Below, in pieces: positions 17,972 to 26,430 of a DNA stretch of 64,000 bases (the first letter of the stretch is position 1; every line of letters begins with the position of its first letter). Both the position numbers and the translations under genes were made by a program. The notes beneath the pieces are model-generated. The model did no database searches. It was not told the DNA's origin and saw only the letters and a program-made list of their open reading frames with translations. Source of the stretch: Burkholderia sp. NRF60-BP8 (GTDB lineage: Bacteria > Pseudomonadota > Gammaproteobacteria > Burkholderiales > Burkholderiaceae); contig NZ_CP013372.1 of NCBI RefSeq assembly GCF_001522585.2, positions 2,604,001-2,668,000 of the forward strand, given 5' to 3'.

Positions 17972-18985
17972 ATGTCCGTACAACGATCGTCCGTCAGCAG
18001 CGCCGTCGCACAAGATCTCACCGGCAAGGCCATCTTGCTCGAAATCGGCGAGAACCTCGGCATCCTGCCGCTGCTCGTGCGCGGCGGCACGCAGCTCCGA
18101 GCCACCGATCTCGTGAATCCGAGCTGCCCGAACGCCGAACTTGCCGGCGCCTATCTGTCCGCGCTCAGTCATCTCCACCTTGTCTCCGAGTCAAACGACG
18201 GGTCCGGCGGCTTCACATACCAGGCCGCCCCGGCATTGCGGCAGGAAATCAACAACGCGGGCTACTTACTGTGGGGCCTGATGTCATGCGCGCCGCTCGT
18301 TGCGAACGCGGCGCGCTTCGCTGCCGATTACGATGTCGCCGAAAGCACGCACGTGCGCGACGGCGAACACGTCGCGCGCACATCGCGCTGGATGGGCGAA
18401 ACTGATTTCTACCCTCACGCAGAGGCGGCACTCGTGGAAACCGCGCCGCGCAAGATCGTCGATCTTGGCGCAGGCACGTGCGGGCTACTGATGCGCTGCC
18501 TGCGGCGGCTGCCGGGCGCGACAGGCATAGGCATCGATCTCAGCGAAAAGGCCTGCCGCCGTGCACGCGAACTGATCGCGGCGGAAGGGCTGGACGGGCG
18601 GCTGTCGGTCGTTCACGCCCCGATTCAGAGCCTCGTCGACGATCCGACGCCGCTGCACGGCGCAGAACTGATACATGGTGGTTTCGTCTTCCACGATCTG
18701 ATGCCGCAAGACGAACCGATACTGGATCGGCTGCTGAACACGTTCGTCCATCACGCACCGGCAGCGACGCTGCTGATCGTCGATGCCGTCCCGTTCGCCG
18801 ACCCTGACGACGAAGGCGCGTTCTCGACTGCCTTCACGTTCCTGCACAACCATTTCATGCGCCGCAAGCTGATGACGACCGATGAATGGCGCCACAAACT
18901 CGGGCGCGCGGGTTACATGCGCGTCGACGTCAGCCCGCTCGGCATCTCCGGTGGACGCATCCTGCGCGCCCATCCGCCGCGTTAA
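17972..18985 (+). CDS. SAM-dependent methyltransferase of the natural-product operon
   Basis: 337 residues. The first 115 form a winged-helix-like dimerisation region (AILLEIGENLGILPLLVRGG...DLVNPSCPNAELAGAYLSALSHLHLV) like that of small-molecule O-methyltransferases. The class I SAM-binding domain starts with KIVDLGAGTCGLLMR, followed by the acidic strand end IGIDLSEKACRRA and a later GGFVFHDL motif. The start is set by GAGG ten bases before ATG 17972; the open frame extends upstream without ribosome sites. It is the first gene of the operon, 57 bp before the diiron oxidase. The methyl acceptor (N, O or C) cannot be told. It has no counterpart in the coronamic acid pathway. Confidence 0.8.
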   Translation: MSVQRSSVSSAVAQDLTGKAILLEIGENLGILPLLVRGGTQLRATDLVNPSCPNAELAGAYLSALSHLHLVSESNDGSGGFTYQAAPALRQEINNAGYLLWGLMSCAPLVANAARFAADYDVAESTHVRDGEHVARTSRWMGETDFYPHAEAALVETAPRKIVDLGAGTCGLLMRCLRRLPGATGIGIDLSEKACRRARELIAAEGLDGRLSVVHAPIQSLVDDPTPLHGAELIHGGFVFHDLMPQDEPILDRLLNTFVHHAPAATLLIVDAVPFADPDDEGAFSTAFTFLHNHFMRRKLMTTDEWRHKLGRAGYMRVDVSPLGISGGRILRAHPPR

Positions 18986-19042
18986 CGCAATACGCGGTCG
19001 CCCGCCAGCCCAACTCACTCACGCTCCGAGGAGCTTATCGCC

Positions 19043-19840
19043 ATGGCAATTTCCGAACTCGTCGACGAAATCAAATCCCATCGCTGCTACAGCCATCCCA
19101 TCTTCGACCATTGGGCTGCCATGCAGCCACCGAAGGAAGTGATCGGTGCGTTGTTTCATCACGTCCGCAGCTTCTGCGATGCGACGCGCCCGGGATGGAA
19201 CCTGCCGGACGGCTTGCGTGAGATTGGGCTGTCGGAAGAAAGTTCGCTGCTTCAGGAAATCGTGGAGAGCGAGGAGGATCACGGTCCTGAACTCGCGACG
19301 ATGGCCGGCCACATCCTGAATCGCGCTGCGGGCGATACCGTTTTTTCGGACCTCAAGGATCAGCAAGCAATCGAGGGGCAACTCAAACGCTACTCGGACC
19401 AGATCCTCGGTGCGTTGCCCGGTTACGACCGCGAAACCGGCCTGATGCCCCAGACGCGCAGGGCACGTGCCGTGTTCGATCGACGCAAGCTCACCGATTG
19501 CACGTCGATCTACCAGAGCCTCGGCACGACGCTCGCGCTCGAGATCATCTCGAATCGCCACCTGATCCCGGGCGAGAAGAAATGCCTCGTCGACTCGGGA
19601 CTCTACAACGCGTCGCTCGACGAGCAGGAGATGCACTACCTGAAAGAGCATTACGGCGAAGCCGGTGCGGAAGCGTTCCACGAGCAAAACGCAATCGACG
19701 CAGTCGGTTCGGTGCTGTCGCCCGACAACGAAGCGCTCGTCCGAGCAGGTGCGCGTGAGTTTCTCGATTCGCTAGCGTCGCTTTGGGATCTGCTCGACTC
19801 CGCACTGCTCGGGGCTGGCGGTCTGCGCGCGGCAGCGTGA
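19043..19840 (+). CDS. Haem-oxygenase-like diiron oxidase/oxygenase (HDO family)
   Basis: 265 residues, all helical, of the TenA/PqqC/haem-oxygenase-like fold. Probable metal ligands are present in the order expected for HDOs: an acidic helix with His (ESEEDHG, Glu75-His80), Glu167 in LALEIISNRH, and a last helix pair with His203 and His213 (KEHYGEAGAEAFHEQ). Known HDOs use a transient diiron centre to N-oxygenate amines (SznF, HrmI, BelK), cleave amino acid C-C bonds (BesC) or decarboxylate fatty acids (UndA). Here it is followed by the carrier protein gene, so an amino acid or its carrier thioester is the likely substrate. The chemistry is undetermined. GAGGAG precedes the ATG. Confidence 0.78.
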   Translation: MAISELVDEIKSHRCYSHPIFDHWAAMQPPKEVIGALFHHVRSFCDATRPGWNLPDGLREIGLSEESSLLQEIVESEEDHGPELATMAGHILNRAAGDTVFSDLKDQQAIEGQLKRYSDQILGALPGYDRETGLMPQTRRARAVFDRRKLTDCTSIYQSLGTTLALEIISNRHLIPGEKKCLVDSGLYNASLDEQEMHYLKEHYGEAGAEAFHEQNAIDAVGSVLSPDNEALVRAGAREFLDSLASLWDLLDSALLGAGGLRAAA

Positions 19841-19914
19841 CCCCGCCGTATCGACGACCGACGGGCTCGCTCGCAACGCGAGCTCCGTGTTCCTCATTCG
19901 ACAGGATGCGTACC

Positions 19915-20175
19915 GTGGCCGATTCAAAAAACATCCAAGATATTCGAGTATTGTGGGCCGATATATTCGGTCGCCCGATCGGCGATGACGAAAACTTCTT
20001 CGCGATAGGCGGCGACTCTCTGAGCGCGGTCAATCTCGTGCTCGCCCTGCAAAAGCAGCATAACGTGCGGATCGAACTCGAGACCTTCTTCGCCGCCCCG
20101 ACCATCGCCGGGCTCGCACGCTGCTGCGCGGAATCCGAAGCGACCGCCGGCAGCCGTGCGGCCGCGTCGGCTTGA
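19915..20175 (+). CDS. Free-standing peptidyl carrier protein
   Basis: 86 residues from GTG 19915, which has AGGA eight bases upstream; an in-frame ATG at 19906 sits too close to it. The carrier fold is plain: helix 1, DDENFFAIGGDSLSAVNLV with Ser35 as the phosphopantetheine site, and the C-terminal helix TFFAAPTIAGLARC. In coronamic acid biosynthesis a separate carrier (CmaD) holds the aminoacyl group while the halogenase and cyclopropane-forming enzyme act. The gene order carrier, shuttle, A-T, halogenase supports the same role here. It needs a phosphopantetheinyl transferase, which is not in the window. Confidence 0.88.
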   Translation: MADSKNIQDIRVLWADIFGRPIGDDENFFAIGGDSLSAVNLVLALQKQHNVRIELETFFAAPTIAGLARCCAESEATAGSRAAASA

Positions 20176-20192
20176 CACGTCGCCAACGCTTC

Positions 20193-21068
20193 ATGGACCT
20201 GCTCCACGATTGCGTCACTCTGCCCGACGGCACGCGAACGCATACAACCCGCACTCGTCGCGAACCGCAGCGCCCCAATCTCGTCGTCATGCCGCCGCCC
20301 GGCGCAAGCCCCCGGCTGCTCGATTCGGCGCTCGCGACGCTCGGCGAGCGTTTCAACGTGCTGTCATGGGAGCTACGTTGCATTGCCGGATCGCCACCGC
20401 GGAATGGCCTCCCGTCCGTCGCCTGCGAAAGCGATATGCATGTCGGCGATTGCATCGGCCTACTCGACCGCTACGGTTGGCCGATGGAGGGCCTGTGCTG
20501 CATCGGCTACTGCGCAAGCGCGCCGCTCGCGATGCGTCTCGCCGTCGCTCGTCCGCGTCTGGTCACGCGACTGGCACTCGTCAGCGGTGCCTACTTCCTT
20601 CCGCCGGACGTCGCGCCGCAAACGCAGTACGAACGCGACATGCGACGGCTCGTGGCGCAGCTCGCCGCCGGCCCGGACGCCGTGCCGGAGCTGTATCGGC
20701 TTTGCATGGACAGTCAGCGCGTGCGCGACGATGCGCCCGCATTCGAGCAGGCATTGCGCTATCCGTTCCGCAGTGTGGCGGTACTGCATGGGTATGCGCT
20801 GACGCTCGCGGCATTGCAGCGCATCGACACGCGACGCCTTGCTTCCCGCATCGCGGTGCCCACCCTGGTATATGCCGCGCGGACCGACCGCGTCGCCGCG
20901 GCTGCCGCCGCGCAGACGATCGCCAACTTGCTGCCCGCCGGATGCCTGACGCTCGCCGCAGCCGGTGAGCATCACGACTTCCCGCACGCGAATCCGGCCG
21001 TGGTCGATGCCGTCGTGGATTTTCTCACCGACTGTAACGTTACGGACTGCTGTGGAGCGCCGTCATGA
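20193..21068 (+). CDS. CmaE/SyrC-like aminoacyl-transfer alpha/beta hydrolase with Cys nucleophile
   Basis: 291 residues from ATG 20193; a TTG at 20172 that overlaps the carrier stop is an alternative start, and neither has a strong ribosome site. The fold is an alpha/beta hydrolase: oxyanion region VVMPPPGASP, nucleophile elbow GYCASA with Cys107 in the place of Ser, an Asp in YAARTDRV and a His in GEHHDFPH. A cysteine nucleophile is the hallmark of CmaE and SyrC, which move aminoacyl groups between carrier domains rather than hydrolysing them. Here it would shuttle the loaded amino acid from the A-T protein to the free carrier. It overlaps the next start by ATGA, implying coupling. Confidence 0.78.
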   Translation: MDLLHDCVTLPDGTRTHTTRTRREPQRPNLVVMPPPGASPRLLDSALATLGERFNVLSWELRCIAGSPPRNGLPSVACESDMHVGDCIGLLDRYGWPMEGLCCIGYCASAPLAMRLAVARPRLVTRLALVSGAYFLPPDVAPQTQYERDMRRLVAQLAAGPDAVPELYRLCMDSQRVRDDAPAFEQALRYPFRSVAVLHGYALTLAALQRIDTRRLASRIAVPTLVYAARTDRVAAAAAAQTIANLLPAGCLTLAAAGEHHDFPHANPAVVDAVVDFLTDCNVTDCCGAPS

Positions 21069-22861
21069 CGCCCCTCCTCGTCTTCCCGGATATCGTCGAG
21101 CAATATGCGGCCGTGGTTGCACGGCAACCTTCGGCGATCGCGATCAGCGACGCCGAAGGCGCTCTGACCTATGCCGCGCTCGATCGCGAAACCGACGCGA
21201 TCGCACAGCGGATCGCACCGTGCCTGACACCGGAAAACCGACGGTTCGGGATCTGCCTGCCGCGCGGCCGCGCGTTCATCGTCTCTGCAATTGCAACGCT
21301 CAAGGCGGGAGGCGTCTACGTGCCGCTCGACCCGACGCTGCCCGAGGCTCGGCTCAGGTTGCTCGCGGAGGCTGCCGCGCCGGCAGCGACGATCGTCGCA
21401 CGCGTCCCCGTGGCCTCACGTCGCGCGCTTCCCGGCCGCACGATCGCGTTCGATACGCTGGCCGCATCGCCATGCGCGCATACCTCGCCGCCAAGGGTGT
21501 ACGCCGAGGACGCCTGCATCCTGTATACGTCCGGCACGACGGGAAAACCCAAGGGTGTCGTCATTCCCCGCCAGGGCATTACGCGACTCGTCACGCCGCA
21601 GCATTATCTGGCCGTCACGTCGGACGATCGGATCCTCCATCATTCGAACCTGTCGTTTGATGCATCCACCTTCGAAATCTGGGCGCCGCTACTCAATGGC
21701 GCAACACTCGTCGTGCACACGGCCGATACCTTCGATCTGGCTGCCTTTGCGCGCGCGGTGCGCGACGAGCGGATCACCGTCCTGCTCGTCACGACAGGGC
21801 TGTTTCATCTGATCGCCGACCTGATGCCCGCATGCTTTCGAGGCGTTCGAGTCGTACTGACCGGTGGAGAATCGCTGTACGCAGGCCCGGTACGCCGCGT
21901 ACTCGCCGCCTGCCCATCGACATCGGTCGTCAACGGGTATGGGCCAACCGAGAACACGGTCTACACGACGTGCCACCTGATCGAGCCCGGCGCCGTCGTA
22001 ACCGATCCGATCCCCATCGGCCGACCGATTGCCGGCACCGAGATCCGGATCGTCGCCGACGATGCGTCGAGCGACACGCGTATCGGCCATTTGCTCGTCA
22101 GCGGCACGGGCCTGTCGCGCGGCTATTTCGGTCAGGACGCGCTCAACGCACACGCGTTCGAAATCGACGATACGCAACGGCCACCGAAGCGTTTCTATCG
22201 GACCGGCGATCTGGTCCGGACCGATGACGACGGACATTTGTACTTTGTCGGTCGCATCGACAATCAGGTCAAGTTGCGCGGCTTTCGCATCGAACCCGAG
22301 GAAATCGAGTCTCGCATCAACGCGGTTGCCGGAGTGACCGGTTCGGTGGTCACGCTGCACGGCACGCACGCGTCGAACCGCCATCTCGTTGCACACGTGA
22401 AGCTGGCGCCCGAGTCCGGCGCGACAGCCGTGTCGGTCAGGAACGCACTGGAACGTGCGCTGCCCACCTACATGGTCCCGTCCGCGATCGTTGCCGTCGA
22501 TACGTTGCCGCTTACGCCGAACGGCAAAGTCGACAGAGCGCGGCTCGCCGCATCGTACACAGGGCCGGAAGCATCGGTCGACGATGCCGCTACCGACGCT
22601 ACCGCAACCGACGCTCCCGCCCGCCTCGGCTGCGTCCTCGACAGCTGGCGCAAACATCTCGATGCACCTGGCCTCGAATGGCACGACAACGTATTCGATC
22701 GAGGCGCATCGTCGCTCACCGCCGTGAGCGTCCAGATCGATATCGATCGCACGCTGGACTGTTCGGTGCCGATGACAGCGCTCGTCGCAGCGCGCACACC
22801 GCTCGACTGGGCGGACGTTTACGCATCCCGACTGCTGGACCGCTTCCAACCCTCCACATAG
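21065..22861 (+). CDS. Amino acid adenylation protein with C-terminal carrier domain (A-T didomain)
   Basis: 598 residues. The adenylation domain has YTSGTTGKPKG (A3, about 154-164), FDASTFEIW (A4), NGYGPTEN (A5), and the catalytic Lys in TPNGKVDR (A10). By-eye alignment to GrsA gives specificity residues D199, A200, F203, L241, L265, G267, G291, V299, Y300, K, i.e. DAFLLGGVYK, close to codes for Val/Ile-type aliphatic amino acids and unlike the Thr code of SyrB1. A divergent carrier domain ends the protein with Ser550 in DRGASSLTAV. It corresponds to CmaA, which loads L-allo-isoleucine. The substrate is a prediction. It starts inside the stop codon of the shuttle gene. Confidence 0.88.
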   Translation: MTPLLVFPDIVEQYAAVVARQPSAIAISDAEGALTYAALDRETDAIAQRIAPCLTPENRRFGICLPRGRAFIVSAIATLKAGGVYVPLDPTLPEARLRLLAEAAAPAATIVARVPVASRRALPGRTIAFDTLAASPCAHTSPPRVYAEDACILYTSGTTGKPKGVVIPRQGITRLVTPQHYLAVTSDDRILHHSNLSFDASTFEIWAPLLNGATLVVHTADTFDLAAFARAVRDERITVLLVTTGLFHLIADLMPACFRGVRVVLTGGESLYAGPVRRVLAACPSTSVVNGYGPTENTVYTTCHLIEPGAVVTDPIPIGRPIAGTEIRIVADDASSDTRIGHLLVSGTGLSRGYFGQDALNAHAFEIDDTQRPPKRFYRTGDLVRTDDDGHLYFVGRIDNQVKLRGFRIEPEEIESRINAVAGVTGSVVTLHGTHASNRHLVAHVKLAPESGATAVSVRNALERALPTYMVPSAIVAVDTLPLTPNGKVDRARLAASYTGPEASVDDAATDATATDAPARLGCVLDSWRKHLDAPGLEWHDNVFDRGASSLTAVSVQIDIDRTLDCSVPMTALVAARTPLDWADVYASRLLDRFQPST

Positions 22862-22868
22862 GTGCTCC

Positions 22869-23810
22869 ATGACTACCGGCAACTTCAGCCTCACCCGCGA
22901 AGAAATCCAGCAATTTGACCGCGATGGCTATCTGGGGCCCTTCACGCTGTACGAACCGGATCAGGCCAAGACACTGTATGCAGCATTGCGCGGACAATTG
23001 TTCCAGCGGCGTTTCGCACCTTATGACGCGCCGCTCGACAGCGCAATCGCGAACTACGATCGCCATCTGGATCTGGACGCGCTGAGCGCCCATGTGTGCC
23101 GCGCCGAGATCGTCGATCGGCTCGTTGGCATCCTCGGCCCGGACGTACTGTGCTGGCGCAGCGAATTCATCCCAAAGTATCCGGGTGCGGAAGGGACCGA
23201 CTGGCACCAGGCAGATACATTCGGCCACGCATCCGGCGAACCGCAACTCGTGTGGCCGAAGGACGAGCCTTTCGGCGGGGCGATCAATGTATGGACCGCG
23301 TTTACCGACGTGACCGAGGCGAACGGCTGCATGCTGTTCATCCCCGGCACGCACCGGCAGATGAACTACGACGAATCGATCGGCATGCAGTTCGATCCAC
23401 AACTCAACACCAACGTGGTGAAAGACGGCGTCAAGCGCGGCTTCAACGGCTACGACTATCGGGTATTGCAGAAGGACCGCGACTGGAAACCCGACGAATC
23501 GCAGGCGATCCCGATGGTGATGAATGCCGGCCAATTCGTGATATTCCGTTCGATGTTGATGCATGCGTCGAAGCCGAACGTCACCGCCGATAAGACGCGT
23601 ATCGGCTACGTCGCGCGCTATGTCCCGGGCCGGGTGAAAGTCTATCCCGATACCGACTTCGTGAAGGAATTCGGCGGAGAGTACAGTCTCGACCGATTCG
23701 GCGTCGTGGAAGTTGCCGGTCGCAACCAGCAGCACGGCAATCGCGTCGCCCGCGTGAATCTCGCCGGCACGCCCTTTCCGGTCGGCCGTGCCGAGCCGGT
23801 CCCATCCTGA
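22869..23810 (+). CDS. SyrB2/CmaB-type Fe(II)/2-oxoglutarate halogenase acting on carrier-bound amino acid
   Basis: 313 residues, the size of SyrB2. The sequence follows SyrB2 closely from memory: ANYDRHLD, VLCWRSEF, PGAEGTDWHQADTF, GGAINVWTAFTD, DGVKRGFNGYDYR, LMHASKP and YVARYVPG. The metal motif is His113-Gln-Ala115, so the Asp that would bind iron in a hydroxylase is Ala, opening a site for chloride; His232 is the distal ligand and Arg250 the probable 2-oxoglutarate clamp. This HxA pattern is diagnostic of halogenases. It should chlorinate an unactivated carbon of the aminoacyl group on the carrier. It follows the A-T gene by seven bases and precedes the VOC gene. Confidence 0.93.
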   Translation: MTTGNFSLTREEIQQFDRDGYLGPFTLYEPDQAKTLYAALRGQLFQRRFAPYDAPLDSAIANYDRHLDLDALSAHVCRAEIVDRLVGILGPDVLCWRSEFIPKYPGAEGTDWHQADTFGHASGEPQLVWPKDEPFGGAINVWTAFTDVTEANGCMLFIPGTHRQMNYDESIGMQFDPQLNTNVVKDGVKRGFNGYDYRVLQKDRDWKPDESQAIPMVMNAGQFVIFRSMLMHASKPNVTADKTRIGYVARYVPGRVKVYPDTDFVKEFGGEYSLDRFGVVEVAGRNQQHGNRVARVNLAGTPFPVGRAEPVPS

Positions 23811-23848
23811 GCCGACGTCGCGCTCCGATCATGCAGGAGAAACGATCC

Positions 23849-24280
23849 ATGAACGAAGCTGGTCCGCTTTGCGGCTGCGACCACATCGCGTACGCGACGC
23901 GCGACGCCGATGCGACGATTCGCCTGCTCGAGATGCTTGGGTTCAGTACGGTCGTCTACAAGCAGCCGCTCGAACGCTTCGGCGTATCGATCTCGAAAAT
24001 GATGTCGCCACGCGGCGATATCGTCGAAATCGTCGAACCGGCGTCGCCGACCAGCAGCGTGAGTCGATTGCTGGCGCATGCATCGACCGTGCTCTATCAC
24101 GCTGCGTTCAGGACCGGCACCTTCGGCGCGACCCGCGAGGCATTGCTCGCAGCCGGTGCGCTGTCGGTGTCGTCGCCGGCGACGATTCCGTATCCGGCGA
24201 CACCGCTACACCGCAGATTCCATGCAAACCATATGTATCACGATCATCTCGGCTTGTTCGAGATCACCGGTAGCGACTAG
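23849..24280 (+). CDS. VOC-fold metalloprotein, candidate cyclopropane-forming enzyme (CmaC-like)
   Basis: 143 residues with two beta-alpha-beta-beta-beta modules of the vicinal oxygen chelate fold, closest in style to methylmalonyl-CoA epimerase. Probable metal ligands are His12 (CDHIAYA), Glu60 or Glu63 (RGDIVEIVEP), His84 (LYHAAF) and Glu138 (LGLFEITG). In coronamic acid biosynthesis the step after chlorination is loss of chloride with ring closure by the zinc enzyme CmaC, which I recall as a VOC-type protein. Position directly after the halogenase supports that role, but an epimerase or lyase role is possible. ATG 23849 is chosen because AGGAG lies nine bases upstream; an earlier in-frame ATG at 23831 overlaps that site. 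Confidence 0.7.
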   Translation: MNEAGPLCGCDHIAYATRDADATIRLLEMLGFSTVVYKQPLERFGVSISKMMSPRGDIVEIVEPASPTSSVSRLLAHASTVLYHAAFRTGTFGATREALLAAGALSVSSPATIPYPATPLHRRFHANHMYHDHLGLFEITGSD

Positions 24281-24293
24281 CCTGGAGGGCACA

Positions 24294-25058
24294 TTGAACG
24301 ATTCCAGCTTCGTCAAGCTCGCGGCCGGGACGGCACCGTATCTGCGGCTCGTCTACTTTCCTCATGGCGGAGGCGGCCCATCGGCCTGTCGCGGATGGCT
24401 TGAACAGCTACCGCCGGAGATCGAATCATGGGCCTTGTGCCTCCCCGGGCGCGAGACGCGTGCACACCTGCCCAGCACCGTATCGCTCGATCCGCTCATC
24501 GACGCCCTCGTCACGGACCTGAACGCGTTGTCACCGTTGCCAAGCGTTTTCGTCGGGCACAGCCTGGGCGCGGCGCTCGCCGTTGAACTGGCCGCTGCGC
24601 TGTGCCGAACGGACGCCCATGCGCGCATGCCGCTCAAGTTGATTCTGAGCGGACGACTGCCTCCGCACGCGCGCTATCCGGTCGACATGCTGTCACTCGA
24701 AGACGATGCCTTCGTGACGGAACTGATCCGGATGGGCGGCGTGCCGGCACCGCTCGCTGCGGAGCCCCTCCATCTGGCGGCCTTCCTGCCGCGCATTCGA
24801 GCCGACTACCACCTCAACCACGCCACGATCGGTCGTAGCATCGAACCGCTCGACATCCCGATCACGGTCGTCAACGGCCGGCATGATTCGCTCGTGGACG
24901 CTGCCGAGGTCGAAGCCTGGCGCCGCTATACGCGTCGCGAATTCCGCAACGTATGGGTCGACGGCGGGCATTTTTTTCCATATCAGAACACCGCTTGCTT
25001 TCTCGCGCTGCTCCGCTCGGAGCTCGCGACCGTGTTCGATTCGATCGTATCGCCGTGA
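24294..25058 (+). CDS. Type II (GrsT/TycF-like) thioesterase
   Basis: 254 residues from a TTG at 24294 with GGAGG six to seven bases upstream; no ATG or GTG is well placed. Conserved features are YFPHGGGGPSA (oxyanion region), WALCLPGRETR, GHSLG with Ser90, the acid in NGRHDSLV and His in GGHFFPY. Type II thioesterases clear misprimed carriers or release the product from a free carrier; CmaT does the latter for coronamic acid. With no chain-terminating TE domain elsewhere in the operon, this enzyme is the likely release step. It follows the VOC gene by 13 bp. Confidence 0.88.
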   Translation: MNDSSFVKLAAGTAPYLRLVYFPHGGGGPSACRGWLEQLPPEIESWALCLPGRETRAHLPSTVSLDPLIDALVTDLNALSPLPSVFVGHSLGAALAVELAAALCRTDAHARMPLKLILSGRLPPHARYPVDMLSLEDDAFVTELIRMGGVPAPLAAEPLHLAAFLPRIRADYHLNHATIGRSIEPLDIPITVVNGRHDSLVDAAEVEAWRRYTRREFRNVWVDGGHFFPYQNTACFLALLRSELATVFDSIVSP

Positions 25059-25106
25059 TCGCTCACGTCGCGCTCGCCCTCCCGAACCCTCTCCATCCGA
25101 ACCCTC

Positions 25107-26363
25107 ATGCCACCGACCTTCGCCTCCCGTTTCAATGCCGTGCTGCCCGCTGTCGCATCGGGAGGCATCGCCGTACTCGTCGGCATCAGCAGTTCGATCG
25201 CCGTCGTCGTCAGCGCTGCGACCAGCGCGCATGCGGCGCCTGCACAGATCGTGTCGTGGCTCACCGCGCTCTGCATCGGGATGGGTGTGACGAGCATCGC
25301 GTTCTCGGTCCGGTACCGAACGCCGGTGGTCACAGCGTGGTCGACGCCTGGCGCGGTACTACTTGCGACGTCCGCCGGCCACTACGCCCCGCCTGAGCTG
25401 ATCGCAGCGTTCATCGCAGCCGGCGTCCTAGTCGTGCTGACCGCCGCAACCGGCATGTTCACGCGTTTGTCCGATGCGCTGCCGGCACCGCTTGCCTCAG
25501 CGATGCTCGCAGGCATTCTGCTCAAGTTCGGCATCGGTGTATTCGCGTCGTTGCACGATGACCTCGTACTGGTCGCACCGATTCTCGTGTGCTATCTGCT
25601 GTTCAAGCGACTGCGCCCCCGCGCAGCCGTGCCGGCGTGCCTGCTTGCCGGGCTGATCGCCGCGAGCCTCGCGCCACACGGGGCATCGCACTCGATTGAC
25701 GTTTCGTGGCCGGCCCTCGTGCCGATCGCACCTCGTCTCGACATTGCGGCCTGCATCGGCATCGCGATCCCGCTCTACATCGTGACCATGGCGTCGCAAA
25801 ATCTTCCCGGCGTCGCGGTACTGAAGGCGGCCGGCTACGCTCCCCCGTCGGCTACGCTGGTCGGCGGAACCGGGCTCATGACCGTGATGCTCGCTCCGTT
25901 CGGGGCATTCATGATCTGCCTGTCGTCGATCACGGCAGCGATCTGCACCGGCCCCGACGCGCTGCCAGAGCCATCGCGCCGTTACCTCGCCGCCGTTGCC
26001 GCCGGTGCGTGGTATCTCGTCGTCGCACTGCTCGGCGGCGTCATCGTCACGGTGATTGCGATACTTCCGTCGTCCGTTCTCGCTGCGATCGCGGGCGTCG
26101 CGCTATTCGGCATCCTGTCGAGCTCGCTGTCGGCGGCGTTCTCGTCTGGCGATGCGCGTGAACCCGCGCTCGTCACCTTCGTCGTGGCCGCATCTGGCGT
26201 CGAGTGGTTCGGTATCGACGCCGCGTTCTGGTCGCTGCTCGCAGGCCTGATCTGTCTGCACGCGTGGAATCCCGCACGGCCGGCGATCACACCGCACACG
26301 AGTGGAACCGCGAGTCCGGACCGGTCCCGTCACAGCGCCCCAGCACGGAACAAGGAGGGGTGA
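25107..26363 (+). CDS. BenE-family (benzoate/H+ symporter-like) membrane transporter
   Basis: 418 residues with about 11-12 hydrophobic helices and the BenE family segments FSVRYRTPVVTAWSTPGAVLL, IPLYIVTMASQNLPGVAVLKAAGY and LAPFGAFMICLSSITAAICTG. Family members import benzoate with protons or carry related acids. Placed as the ninth gene of the natural-product operon, it may instead export or take up the product or a precursor acid. The C-terminal 35 residues after the last helix are polar and family-atypical. It lies 48 bp after the thioesterase. Direction and substrate cannot be deduced. Confidence 0.82.
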   Translation: MPPTFASRFNAVLPAVASGGIAVLVGISSSIAVVVSAATSAHAAPAQIVSWLTALCIGMGVTSIAFSVRYRTPVVTAWSTPGAVLLATSAGHYAPPELIAAFIAAGVLVVLTAATGMFTRLSDALPAPLASAMLAGILLKFGIGVFASLHDDLVLVAPILVCYLLFKRLRPRAAVPACLLAGLIAASLAPHGASHSIDVSWPALVPIAPRLDIAACIGIAIPLYIVTMASQNLPGVAVLKAAGYAPPSATLVGGTGLMTVMLAPFGAFMICLSSITAAICTGPDALPEPSRRYLAAVAAGAWYLVVALLGGVIVTVIAILPSSVLAAIAGVALFGILSSSLSAAFSSGDAREPALVTFVVAASGVEWFGIDAAFWSLLAGLICLHAWNPARPAITPHTSGTASPDRSRHSAPARNKEG

Positions 26364-26430
26364 TGCCGGCACGACATCCTCGCACCTCGCGGACGCGACC
26401 CTCGAATTCGTATATGACGCATCTTCCATC

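Noticed and set aside
21538..21550. Copy of the GGGAAAACCC box
   Set aside because: It lies inside the A3 motif codons (TTGKPKG) of the adenylation domain and lacks the outer AGGG/CCCT context; coincidence.
21065..23810. Syringomycin-type 4-chlorothreonine unit (SyrB1/SyrB2)
   Set aside because: The adenylation code does not resemble the Thr code, and the VOC enzyme after the halogenase fits the cyclopropane route better; the SyrB1/B2 comparison is kept only for enzyme family.
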